DNA from: Bradyrhizobium australiense
GTDB taxonomy: Bacteria > Pseudomonadota > Alphaproteobacteria > Rhizobiales > Xanthobacteraceae
Assembly (NCBI RefSeq): GCF_013114825.1
Contig: NZ_JAAVLX010000003.1
Span: 186,001-250,000, forward strand
DNA length: 64,000 nucleotides
Reading direction: 5' to 3'
The translations under genes were made by a program, and so were the position numbers. Of the stretch, positions 8,341-15,824 are shown in pieces; position 1 is the first letter of the stretch, and every line of letters begins with the position of its first letter. A model generated the notes under the pieces. The model searched no databases. It had not been told where the DNA came from and was given only the letters and a program-made list of their open reading frames with translations.

Positions 8341-9654
8341 TTACTTTGCAGTCTTCTCGAAGGCGCGCAACATCGCATTGCCGCGGGAGACGGCGGCGTC
8401 GAGCGCTTCCTTCGCGGACTTCTTGCCGGCCAGCGCCGCCTCGATCTCCTCGGACCAGATGTCGCGCATCTGCACCATGTTGCCGAAGCGCAGGCCGCGC
8501 GAATTCTCGGTCGGCTCCTTGTTGGTGAGTTCCTTCAACGGAGTCTGCAGCGTCGGGTTCTTCTCATAGAAGCCGTCCTTGATCGATTTCTCGTAGGCCG
8601 CCTTGGTAATCGGCAGATAGCCGGACTCCTGGTGCAGCTTGGCCTGGCGGCTGGTATCGGACAGGAAGGCGAAGAACTTGGCGACGCCCTTGTACTCTTC
8701 CGGCTTCTTGCCACCCATCACCCAGAGCGACGCGCCGCCGATGATCGAGTTCTGCGGGGCACCGGCAACGTCCGGATAATAGGGCATCGGTGCCGAGGTG
8801 AAGTCGAACTTGGCCGTGCCCTTGGCGGTGGCATAATAGCCCGACGAGGTCAGGAAGATCGCGCATTCGCCGGAGCCGAAGCGGGCCTCGTTAGTGTTGG
8901 TGCGCCCGCCATAGTCGTAGGTCTTGTCCTTCTGCAGATCGACCAGGTTCTGCAGGTGCTTTACATGCAGCGGCGAGTTGAACTTCAGCTCGGTATCGAA
9001 ACCGTCGAGGCCATTGGCCTTGGTGCCGATCGGCACGTTGTGCCAGGCTGAAAACTGTTCGATATGCGCCCAGGGGGCCCAAGCGTTGGAGAAGCCGCAA
9101 GTATCGTGGCCGGCCGCTTTCAGCTTCTTCGCGGCAGCGAACACTTCAGGCCACGTCTTCGGGATTTCGGTGACGCCGGCCTTTTTCAACTCGTCCTTGT
9201 TGATCCACATCACCATGGAGGACGAATTGAAAGGAAACGACAGCATGTCGCCCTTTGAGGTCGAGTAGTAGCCGGTGATGGTCGGCAGGTACGCCTTGGG
9301 GTCGAACGGCTCGCCGGCATCCTTCATTAGCTGGTAGACCGGCTTGATGGCGCCTTTGGCACTCATCATGGTGGCGGTGCCGACCTCGAATACCTGCATG
9401 ATGTGCGGCGCGTTGCCAGCCCGGAACGCAGCGATGCCGGCGTTCATTGTGTCGGGATAGCTGCCCTTGTAGGACGGCACGACCTTGTAGTCGGACTGGC
9501 TGGCGTTGAACTCTTCGGCGAGCTTGTTGACGATATCGTTGTTGCCGCCAGTCATGGCATGCCACCACTGGATCTCGGTCACAGCGTGGGCAGGCGTTGT
9601 GAGCGCCAGCGCAGCAGAAACTGCCGCGGCTGCGCCGAATTGTCGAAATGCCAT
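8341..9654 (-). CDS. ugpB: sn-Glycerol-3-phosphate periplasmic binding protein
   Basis: The 437-residue periplasmic protein captures glycerol-3-phosphate or glycerophosphodiesters for the importer. A signal peptide covers residues 1-23 (GAAAAVSAALALTTPAHA). The mature start VTEIQWWHAMTGGNND and later PFNSSSMVMWINKDELKKAG and GASLWVMGGKKPEEYKG are typical of UgpB. The ATG at 9654 follows GGAGG by six bases; a longer frame runs upstream through a repeat and was rejected. It is the first gene of ugpBAEC, with a Pho-box-like site upstream that suggests induction by phosphate starvation. Confidence 0.94.
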   Translation of the reverse strand: MAFRQFGAAAAVSAALALTTPAHAVTEIQWWHAMTGGNNDIVNKLAEEFNASQSDYKVVPSYKGSYPDTMNAGIAAFRAGNAPHIMQVFEVGTATMMSAKGAIKPVYQLMKDAGEPFDPKAYLPTITGYYSTSKGDMLSFPFNSSSMVMWINKDELKKAGVTEIPKTWPEVFAAAKKLKAAGHDTCGFSNAWAPWAHIEQFSAWHNVPIGTKANGLDGFDTELKFNSPLHVKHLQNLVDLQKDKTYDYGGRTNTNEARFGSGECAIFLTSSGYYATAKGTAKFDFTSAPMPYYPDVAGAPQNSIIGGASLWVMGGKKPEEYKGVAKFFAFLSDTSRQAKLHQESGYLPITKAAYEKSIKDGFYEKNPTLQTPLKELTNKEPTENSRGLRFGNMVQMRDIWSEEIEAALAGKKSAKEALDAAVSRGNAMLRAFEKTAK

Positions 9655-9708
9655 GTAATTCCTCCAGGTTGGGGTCGTCACCTTCGTTTCGCGCGATAAC
9701 AGCGCCGG

Positions 9709-9726
9709 ATGACGTGCAAATGACCC
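9709..9726 (-). promoter_or_regulatory. Pho-box-like PhoB site upstream of ugpB
   Basis: On the minus strand GTCAT-N6-GTCAT appears with exactly 11 bases between repeats, the period of the PhoB consensus CTGTCAT-N4-CTGTCAT; five of seven positions match in each half. It lies about 55-72 bases before the ugpB ATG. ugp operons are classic members of the Pho regulon. Confidence 0.5.
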
Positions 9727-9822
9727 TATAAGCGAAAGCATGGTAGTGGGGAAGCGTGCGGCTGGGGAAGCCGGAAAATAGGCGAAGGCGCAATGCGCCT
9801 GCGATGAAAAGATGCTCTCGTG

Positions 9823-9946
9823 CCCCGGACGGCGCAGCACGAAGCGATGCGCTGCAGAGCCGGGGCCTATGAGATGCCAGTACAATTGCAGCCTGGGTCT
9901 CGGCTCTGCGGAGCAGCGCTGCACGCTGCACGCGTCCGGGACGCGA
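9823..9946. repeat. Palindromic intergenic repeat (family G)
   Basis: CCCCGGACGGCGCAGC at the left is echoed by GCTGCACGCGTCCGGGACGC at the right, with GGCTCTGCGG and GCAGCGCTGCACGCTGC inside. A related copy lies at 47570-47650. It separates the ugp promoter region from the end of the CoA-transferase gene. Confidence 0.75.
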
Positions 9947-9951
9947 GAGCG

Positions 9952-11148
9952 TCAGCGCTTGCGTTCCGAGCCGCAGACCGCGCCCTTGGCGACCAGCGCC
10001 TCGATCTCGCCCTTCGAGTAGCCGAACTCGGCCAGCACCTCGGATGTGTGCTGGCTGAATTTCGGCGGCGTGCGGCGCAGGCTGGGTTTGGTCCGCTCCA
10101 GCCGGATCGGGGAGGCGACGCCCTTGTACCAGTCCTTTTCGAGGATATCGCCACGATGCAGCGTGTGCGGATTGGTCAGCGCCTGGTCGATCTTCTGCAC
10201 CGGGCCGGCCGGCAGTCCGGCCGCCAGCAGGCGATTGCAGAGCGGTTCGGCCTCGTGCTGGCTGAACACGGCTGCGAGTTCGACACGCAGCGCGTCGCGG
10301 TTGGCGATGCGGTCCTTGTTGCGGGCAAAGCGCGGATCGGTGCCGAGCTCGGGCTTGCCGATTTCCTGGGCGAGCTTGCGGAAGGTGCCGTCATTGCCGA
10401 CGCCGATGAAGATGTTGTCGGTCTTGGTCGGGAAGATCGCGTAAGGAACGAGGTTCGGATGCTCGTTGCCGGTGAGGCCAGGCGGCTTGCCGTGCATGAA
10501 ATAGTTCGCGGTGTGCGGATGCATGATCGCGAGGCCGGTTTCATACAGTGTGGTTTCGAGAAACTGTCCCAAACCAGAACGTTGCCGTTCCGACAGCGCC
10601 ATCAAAATGCCGATCGTCGCGTAAAGCCCGGTGGTGATGTCGACCAGTGGAACGCCGATCCGCATCGGGCCGCTTTCGGGCGAGCCGGTCGCCGCGATCA
10701 TGCCGGTCATGGCCTGGATGATCGCGTCATAGCCGGGATTGCCGCCGCGGGGGCCGTCGGCGCCGAAGCCGGAAATCCGGCAATGCACGAGCCTTGGAAA
10801 TTTCGCGCGCAAGACGTCGTTGCCGATGCCCCATTTGTCAAGCGTGCCCGGCTTGAAATTCTCGATCAGAACGTCGGCGGTCTCCAGCAACTTCATCAGC
10901 ACCTCGCGCCCGCCTTCGGAGGCGAGGTCGAGCCCAATCGAGCGCTTGTTGCGGTTGATGCCGACGAAATAGGCCGCGTCCTCCTCGTGGAACGGAGGCC
11001 CCCAGTCGCGCACTTCGTCGCCGGCCGGTGGCTCGACCTTGATCACGTCGGCGCCGTGGTCGGCGAGGATTTGCGTGCAATAGGGGCCGCCGAGGACGCG
11101 CGTCAGATCGATCACGCGCAGGCCGGTCATTGCGCCGGGAGAACTCAT
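9952..11148 (-). CDS. CaiB/BaiF class III acyl-CoA transferase
   Basis: A 398-residue enzyme that moves coenzyme A between carboxylic acids through an aspartyl thioester. The catalytic Asp is Asp170 in GVPLVDITTGLYA, following the family sequence PGYDAIIQAMTGM. The N-terminal half has the typical ADHGADVIKVEPP, and residues 60-75 (FVGINRNKRSIGLDL) match the CoA-binding region. The substrate cannot be read from sequence; formyl-CoA, succinyl-CoA and mesaconyl-CoA transferases share these features. It stands alone between the ugp operon and ohr. Confidence 0.9.
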   Translation of the reverse strand: MSSPGAMTGLRVIDLTRVLGGPYCTQILADHGADVIKVEPPAGDEVRDWGPPFHEEDAAYFVGINRNKRSIGLDLASEGGREVLMKLLETADVLIENFKPGTLDKWGIGNDVLRAKFPRLVHCRISGFGADGPRGGNPGYDAIIQAMTGMIAATGSPESGPMRIGVPLVDITTGLYATIGILMALSERQRSGLGQFLETTLYETGLAIMHPHTANYFMHGKPPGLTGNEHPNLVPYAIFPTKTDNIFIGVGNDGTFRKLAQEIGKPELGTDPRFARNKDRIANRDALRVELAAVFSQHEAEPLCNRLLAAGLPAGPVQKIDQALTNPHTLHRGDILEKDWYKGVASPIRLERTKPSLRRTPPKFSQHTSEVLAEFGYSKGEIEALVAKGAVCGSERKR

Positions 11149-11277
11149 GGAGAAGACCTTCGCTCAGGATGAGAATGGAGGCTTTGAGCTAGCGGTCTTC
11201 AGGCGCGGCGGCAATGGCGTCTCGCGCACAGGCGCATGACGCGGCCGCCTAGCACCAACTGGAAAATTCCGCAGGGC

Positions 11278-11310
11278 GAACGGCCCGTCGATATCAGCGG
11301 CGGGCCGTTC
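11278..11310 (-). terminator. Hairpin downstream of ohr, probable terminator
   Basis: GAACGGCCCG (11278-11287) and CGGGCCGTTC (11301-11310) are an exact 10-bp inverted repeat with a 13-base loop just after the ohr stop. No T run follows directly, so it may need Rho or serve as an RNA end-protecting stem. Confidence 0.55.
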
Positions 11311-11321
11311 GTGCATCGTCG

Positions 11322-11747
11322 TCAGACGACGGTCAGGCGCACGTCGACATTGCCGCGGGTGGCGTTAGAGTAGGGGCATACCTGGTGCGCCTTCGCGACC
11401 AGGGCCTCCGCGTCCGCCTTGGGAACGCCGGGCAGTGAGACGGCGAGTTCGATATCGAGGCCGAAACCGCCGGCCGAACGCGGGCCGATGCCGACGGTCG
11501 AGGTCACCGAGGCATCCGCCGGCACCTTCGGGCCGCCCTGCGAGGCGACGAATTTCATCGCGCCGATGAAGCAGGCGGCATAGCCGGCCGCGAACAGTTG
11601 CTCGGGATTATTGCCGGCACCGCCGCCGCCGCCGAGTTCTTTCGGCGTGGCGAGCTTGACGTCGAGTGCGCCGTCGAGGGTGGCGGCGGTGCCATCGCGG
11701 CCGCCGGTGGCCTTGGCGCTGGTCTTGTAGAGTACGTTCACGGACAT
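11322..11747 (-). CDS. ohr: Organic hydroperoxide resistance protein Ohr
   Basis: A 141-residue thiol peroxidase that reduces organic peroxides using lipoylated partners. The reactive pair is Cys59 (GYAACFIGA) and Cys124 ([13 protein letters not shown]), both in their standard contexts. The start [19 protein letters not shown] at 11747 gives family length; 16 upstream in-frame codons were discarded because they run into the operator region. It is divergent from its regulator ohrR, with three similar dyads between them, and is therefore probably induced by organic peroxide. Confidence 0.95.
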   Translation of the reverse strand: MSVNVLYKTSAKATGGRDGTAATLDGALDVKLATPKELGGGGGAGNNPEQLFAAGYAACFIGAMKFVASQGGPKVPADASVTSTVGIGPRSAGGFGLDIELAVSLPGVPKADAEALVAKAHQVCPYSNATRGNVDVRLTVV

Positions 11748-11784
11748 GTCGGTCTCCCTAGTTTGCCGTTTCGATGGAGCATAT

Positions 11785-11850
11785 ATTGCACACAATTAGA
11801 TTGCGCACAATTTAATTTATTGCAAAGGCCGCGATTTAATTGTATGCAAT
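11785..11850. promoter_or_regulatory. Three OhrR operator-like dyads between ohr and ohrR
   Basis: ATTGCACACAAT (11785-11796), ATTGCGCACAAT (11800-11811) and ATTGTATGCAAT (11839-11850) share the pattern ATTG-N4-CAAT. The first two are 15 bases apart, near the likely ohr promoter; the third is nearer ohrR. AT-rich dyads between ohr and ohrR are the usual OhrR targets. Confidence 0.7.
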
Positions 11851-11911
11851 TGAAATCAAGCGCTTACGCTTCCGGATCGGGGCATGCGCGCCATCCGTTG
11901 ACGAGGTTGTG

Positions 11912-12370
11912 ATGGCCAGGAAACACGCGGCCGATATATCGCTGAGACTCGATAATCAGCTCTGCTTTGCGGTGTATTCCACCGCGCACGCGTTCAACCG
12001 CGTCTACAAGCCGCTGCTCGATCGGCTTGGCCTGACCTATCCGCAATATCTGGTCATGCTGGTGCTGTGGGAGCGCGACGGCGTGCCGGTGAAGGGCATC
12101 GGCGAGCGGTTATTCCTGGATTCCGGCACGCTGACGCCGCTGCTCAAGCGGCTGGAGGCGGCCGAACTCATCCAGCGGACACGCAGCACGGAGGATGAGC
12201 GCCAGGTGCTGATCGCGCTGACGCCAAAGGGCGAGGCGCTCCGGGAGAAGGCGCGGGCGGTGCCGCAGGCGATCCTGGCGGCGTCCGCGTGCTCGGTCGG
12301 CGAACTGGTGGCGATGAAGAACGAGATCGTCGCGCTGCGCGACAAGCTGAACGGGGTATTGGGGGAGTAA
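11912..12370 (+). CDS. ohrR: MarR-family organic peroxide sensor OhrR
   Basis: A 152-residue winged-helix repressor that releases DNA when its cysteine is oxidised. The reactive residue is Cys18 (LDNQLCFAVYS), and a second cysteine, Cys127 (AASACSVGEL), lies where two-cysteine OhrR proteins of the Xanthomonas type have theirs. That implies inactivation by an intersubunit disulfide. The recognition region is LDSGTLTPLLKRLEAAELI and the wing is RSTEDERQVLIAL. I chose the ATG at 11912 because MARKHAADISLRLDNQ is the family start; the longer frame crosses an operator. Confidence 0.93.
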   Translation: MARKHAADISLRLDNQLCFAVYSTAHAFNRVYKPLLDRLGLTYPQYLVMLVLWERDGVPVKGIGERLFLDSGTLTPLLKRLEAAELIQRTRSTEDERQVLIALTPKGEALREKARAVPQAILAASACSVGELVAMKNEIVALRDKLNGVLGE

Positions 12371-12377
12371 GGCGTGC

Positions 12378-12616
12378 CTAGAGGCGTTTCTTGGCGAAGG
12401 CACGACCGGAATGGGGTTTAGATATTTCTCGAATTCCAGCGCTTTGTACTTGTCTGGAACGGCGCAGTACCAGAGTAAATCCCAAGGCCTGAACTTCGCA
12501 GTATGCGCTCACCTACCGGCATTATGCTCGGGCAATCGCCGTTTCAAATCTGCAGTAGCACCGATGTATTCCTGTTCAGGGAAGCTGAGGCTACGGATGA
12601 TGTAGACGTACCACAT
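12378..12616 (-). pseudogene. Decayed GIY-YIG nuclease gene
   Basis: From the ATG at 12616 the minus strand reads MWYVYIIRSLSFPEQEYIG then ATADLKRRLPEHNAGR, a typical short GIY-YIG endonuclease start. A TGA follows at codon 36 (12511-12509). Beyond it, in frame, comes AHTAKFRPWDLLWYCAVPDKY and FEKYL. The last part (HSGRAFAKKRL, stop at 12378) appears only after a one-base frame change near 12420. Intact relatives are about 80-90 residues, so a nonsense codon and a frameshift have both hit this copy. It lies tail to tail with ohrR, eight bases away. Confidence 0.8.
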
Positions 12617-12687
12617 CGGTCCTCACGCGCGGAAAGCGCGAACTGAAGCCTCTACCAGCCCGTCTTCGCTCTTTGGGCTACGCCGGG

Positions 12688-12749
12688 CACCACACTTCGC
12701 CCTTCGGCCATCACGTGGCTGCGCCACGCGAAGCCCGAAGGGCGAAGCG

Positions 12750-12754
<5 letters not shown>
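12688..12754. repeat. Long hairpin overlapping the tRNA 3' end
   Basis: CACCACACTTCGCCCTTCGG (12688-12707) pairs with 12735-12754 over 20 positions with one mismatch, and an inner CGTGG/CCACG stem extends it. The right arm covers the encoded CCA and part of the discriminator end of tRNA-Ala. It could act as a processing or termination structure for the tRNA transcript. Confidence 0.7.
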
Positions 12755-12825
<71 letters not shown>

Positions 12826-12859
12826 GTCACAGTGAAGGCACGGTCTCCTCGACCATCCT

Positions 12860-12909
12860 CCCGCGAGCCTTGGGCGACTCGCGGGGGAGACCCAGAACAT
12901 AGTTCTGGG
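12860..12909 (-). terminator. Two stacked hairpins after the TIGR02300 gene
   Basis: CCCAGAAC/GTTCTGGG (12891-12898 with 12902-12909) is a perfect 8-bp stem with a 3-base loop. Next to it CCCGCGAG/CTCGCGGG (12860-12867 with 12878-12885) forms another. They lie directly behind the stop of the minus-strand gene and before tRNA-Ala; no T run is present. Confidence 0.5.
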
Positions 12910-12915
12910 CCGATC

Positions 12916-13341
12916 TCAAGTCTCTTCGTCGCCTCCGACGTCGCCGATGATGTCGGTAACGTCCTCATCGCCCTCTTCCTCGTCGGGAATGAAGGTGGAA
13001 TCGTCATCGTCATCGTCTTCGATGGTCTCATCGATTTCGATGTCGTCTTCCGATTCGGGAACCACGGCCTTGACCTTGCCGGTGTTCTCCTCGGCATCGG
13101 CCTCCTCGAGCGAGACCAACTCTTCGGCCTCGGCTGCCTCCGGCATATCGGCGGCAGCGGTAGCCGACGCGGCGGCCGCAGCGCGCGCGGCATCGCCACG
13201 GGCGGCCCGCGGCGGCGCGATCGGTGCGATCGGAACGACCTCGCCGGTGTAGGGCGAAATCACCGGGGTCTTGTTCAGGTCGTAGAACTTCTTACCCGTC
13301 GTCGGGCAAATACGCTTGGTTCCGAGATCGGATTTGGCCAC
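12916..13341 (-). CDS. TIGR02300 family acidic protein
   Basis: A 141-residue protein of unknown function restricted, as far as I know, to alphaproteobacteria. The N-terminus MAKSDLGTKRICPTTGKKFY holds a single Cys in a treble-clef-like 'CPxTGKKFYDLNK' segment. After PVISPYTGEVVPI comes an Ala-rich stretch. The C-terminal half is extremely acidic, with a run of six Asp followed by many Glu and Asp, so it is probably disordered. It is divergent from aroA, with 143 bases between the starts. No enzymatic motif is visible. Confidence 0.85.
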   Translation of the reverse strand: MAKSDLGTKRICPTTGKKFYDLNKTPVISPYTGEVVPIAPIAPPRAARGDAARAAAAASATAAADMPEAAEAEELVSLEEADAEENTGKVKAVVPESEDDIEIDETIEDDDDDDSTFIPDEEEGDEDVTDIIGDVGGDEET

Positions 13342-13484
13342 GTGTGGATCCTGGGAAATTCTGAAAAACGGTGCTTCACTTGGCTAGTTGAGGGGCCGGT
13401 GTCAATAGCGCTTTGAAGCATTTGAGGGCCGCGTGACGCCGTGTGGTCCATGTGATACTGCCGCCCCCGCAGAGGACCACCATC

Positions 13485-14822
13485 TTGACCGATTCAACCA
13501 CCAAATCCCCGCTGGAATCCCGCGCCAGCGGCCCCCTGGCGGGGAAAGTTCGCGTTCCCGGCGACAAGTCGATTTCGCACCGCGCTCTCATTTTGGGGGC
13601 GCTTTCCGTGGGCGAAACCAGGATCTCCGGCCTGCTCGAAGGCGAGGATGTTCTCAACACCGCCAAAGCCATGCAGGCGCTGGGCGCCCAGGTCGAGCGA
13701 ACGGGGCCGTTTGCCTGGCAGGTCAAGGGCGTGGGCGTGGCAGGCTTCGCCCAACCGGTCTCCCCGCTCGATTTCGGCAATTCCGGCACCGGGTGCCGGC
13801 TGGTGATGGGGGCTGTGGCCGGCTGCCCGATCACGGCCGTGTTCGATGGCGATGCCTCGCTGCGCTCCCGTCCGATGCGCCGGATCCTCGATCCTCTGGA
13901 ACTGATGGGGGCCAAAGCCGGTGAAGCCAGGGAAGGCGGCCGCCTGCCGCTGACGCTGCATGGCGCGCGCGATCCCGTGCCGATCCTCTACCGGACCCCC
14001 GTGGCCTCCGCCCAGATCAAATCGGCGGTGCTGCTGGCAGGGCTCGCCGCGCCAGGCGTCACCACGGTCATCGAGCAGGAAGCCAGCCGCGACCACACCG
14101 AATTGATGCTGAAACATTTCGGCGCCGAAATCGTCTCCGCCAATGAAGGCAGCCACGGCCGCAAGATTGCGCTCACCGGCCAGCCCGAACTGCATGGCGC
14201 CGAGGTCGTGGTGCCTGCCGATCCGTCCTCGGCGGCATTCCCGATCGTGGCGGCGCTGATCGTCTCGGGCTCCGACGTGGCCTTCTCCGACGTCATGACC
14301 AACCCGTTGCGCACCGGCCTGCTCACGACGCTGCGCGAGATGGGCGCCGCCATCGAGGAAAGCGAGGTCCGCGGTGACGCCGGCGAACCGATGGCGACCT
14401 TGCGCGTGCGCGCGTCGAAACTGCGCGGCATCGAGGTGCCGCCGGAGCGCGCACCCTCGATGATCGACGAATATCTGGTGCTCGCGGTCGCGGCCTCCTT
14501 CGCCGAAGGCACCACCATAATGCGCGGCCTGCAAGAATTGCGTGTCAAGGAATCCGACCGGCTGGAGGCGACCGCCGCCATGCTGCGCGTCAACGGCGTC
14601 AAGGTCGAGATTGCCGGCGACGATCTCATCGTCGAGGGCCGCGGACACGTGCCCGGGGGCGGCCTCGTCGCCACCCACATGGATCACCGCATCGCGATGT
14701 CGGCGCTGGTGATGGGACTTGCAGCCGACAAGCCGGTCAAGGTCGACGATACCGCTTTCATCGCCACCAGCTTTCCCGACTTCATCCCGATGATGCGCTC
14801 GCTGGGAGCTGAGTTTTCATGA
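13485..14822 (+). CDS. aroA: 5-Enolpyruvylshikimate-3-phosphate synthase
   Basis: Joins shikimate-3-phosphate and phosphoenolpyruvate in the sixth step of the chorismate pathway. It has 445 residues from a TTG start at 13485, chosen because AGAGGA lies eight bases upstream; a GTG at 13443 is the alternative. Motifs are [18 protein letters not shown] (about 21-38), [10 protein letters not shown] (98-106) and [10 protein letters not shown]. Overall it resembles class II enzymes such as the Agrobacterium CP4 protein, but the position equivalent to CP4 Ala100 is Gly101 here. Its stop overlaps the cmk start by four bases. Confidence 0.95.
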   Translation: MTDSTTKSPLESRASGPLAGKVRVPGDKSISHRALILGALSVGETRISGLLEGEDVLNTAKAMQALGAQVERTGPFAWQVKGVGVAGFAQPVSPLDFGNSGTGCRLVMGAVAGCPITAVFDGDASLRSRPMRRILDPLELMGAKAGEAREGGRLPLTLHGARDPVPILYRTPVASAQIKSAVLLAGLAAPGVTTVIEQEASRDHTELMLKHFGAEIVSANEGSHGRKIALTGQPELHGAEVVVPADPSSAAFPIVAALIVSGSDVAFSDVMTNPLRTGLLTTLREMGAAIEESEVRGDAGEPMATLRVRASKLRGIEVPPERAPSMIDEYLVLAVAASFAEGTTIMRGLQELRVKESDRLEATAAMLRVNGVKVEIAGDDLIVEGRGHVPGGGLVATHMDHRIAMSALVMGLAADKPVKVDDTAFIATSFPDFIPMMRSLGAEFS

Positions 14823-15451
14823 TCATCGCCATCGACGGGCCGGCGGCATCCGGCAAGGGTACGCTCGGCAAACGCCTCGCCCATCATTACGGCTACCGCC
14901 ATCTCGACACCGGCGTGATCTATCGCGCGGTGGCGAAGGCGTTGCTGGACGAGGGTTTTGATCTCACAGACGAGGCGCGAGCGGTCGCCGTTGCGATGGA
15001 GCTTGATCCCGAGAAGTTCGGGCATCCCGAGCTCAAGACCCAGCGGATCGGCGATGCCGCCTCGGTAGTGTCGGCGATCCCCAGCGTGCGCGAGGCGCTG
15101 GTCAATTTTCAGCGCCAGTTCGCAGCCGATCCGCCGGGCGCCGTGCTCGACGGGCGCGATATCGGAACCGTGATCTGCCCGAATGCCGACGTGAAGATTT
15201 TCGTGGTCGCCGATCCGCAGGTGCGGGCCCACCGGCGGACGCTCGAAGCGCGCGCGCGGGGAGAGGAGGCCGACGAGGCAGCGGTGCTGGCCGATATCCT
15301 CAAGCGCGACGAACGGGACCGCAATCGCGCCGCCGCCCCGCTCAAAGCGGCCGACGACGCCCATGTCCTGGATAACTCCAATCTCGACATCGAGGCTGGC
15401 GTTCGCGCTGCGATTGCCATTGTCGAGGCCGTCCGGGCCCAGCGGAAATAG
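14819..15451 (+). CDS. cmk: Cytidylate kinase
   Basis: Phosphorylates CMP and dCMP to the diphosphates using ATP. The 210-residue protein starts [20 protein letters not shown], a P-loop with GPAASGKGT. The CMP-binding region is [36 protein letters not shown] is the core, and [11 protein letters not shown] with the Arg-rich [15 protein letters not shown] forms the lid. The ATG lies within ATGA shared with the aroA stop, so the genes are coupled, and rpsA follows, the common aroA-cmk-rpsA order. Confidence 0.97.
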   Translation: MIIAIDGPAASGKGTLGKRLAHHYGYRHLDTGVIYRAVAKALLDEGFDLTDEARAVAVAMELDPEKFGHPELKTQRIGDAASVVSAIPSVREALVNFQRQFAADPPGAVLDGRDIGTVICPNADVKIFVVADPQVRAHRRTLEARARGEEADEAAVLADILKRDERDRNRAAAPLKAADDAHVLDNSNLDIEAGVRAAIAIVEAVRAQRK

Positions 15452-15824
15452 CCAGGATTCGCCCTCTCACCGTGGCCGGGAGCGCCCGAAAATCAGGCAT
15501 TTCCGGCTTGCCGAAAATGGCCCGCGGGGCTATATCCACGGCCATCCGGGCCGCCATCGATGAGATCAGGGCTGTCGGAGCGGGCCGGCCGGAGGTTTGA
15601 ACCTCCCGCCGTCATTGGAGGAAAGTCCGCTCCAGGCTCTTGAAGTCGATACGCTCGTTTCAGGCTCCGGATAGACAATCAACGTATCGAACGTGCAGGC
15701 ATGCTGCCGGCCCGCTTTTGCGCTACTCGCAAATGCGGTCGTCAGGGTTTGCGGACCCCTGACACTTCACGCGCGACACGCCCTTTAACCCGAACGGCCG
15801 GCAAGATCCCGCATTGGAGAACAA
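15452..15824 (+). promoter_or_regulatory. Long structured leader upstream of rpsA
   Basis: This 373-base gap has no gene but many strong stems. They are GGAGCG/CGCTCC (15577-15582 with 15628-15633) enclosing GGAGGT/ACCTCC (15591-15596 with 15601-15606), TCGATACG/CGTATCGA (15646-15653 with 15683-15690), TTTGCG/CGCAAA (15717-15722 with 15728-15733) and GTCAGGG/CCCTGAC (15741-15747 with 15757-15763). The segment GGAGGAAAGTCC (15617-15628) matches the universal 5' core of RNase P RNA, but the rest of that RNA is absent. A leader controlling S1 synthesis is the likeliest role. GGAG precedes the rpsA ATG. Confidence 0.55.

Noticed and set aside
12411..12605. 64-codon plus-strand protein after ohrR
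   Set aside because: It is the mirror of the broken GIY-YIG gene and has no family features.
13494..14687. 397-codon open frame antisense to aroA
   Set aside because: Low-complexity His, Arg and Gly translation without motifs; aroA is well supported on the plus strand.
15577..15640. RNase P RNA gene (rnpB)
   Set aside because: Only the 5' core motif and two stems are present; the 3' conserved region and the full length of about 400 bases cannot fit before rpsA.
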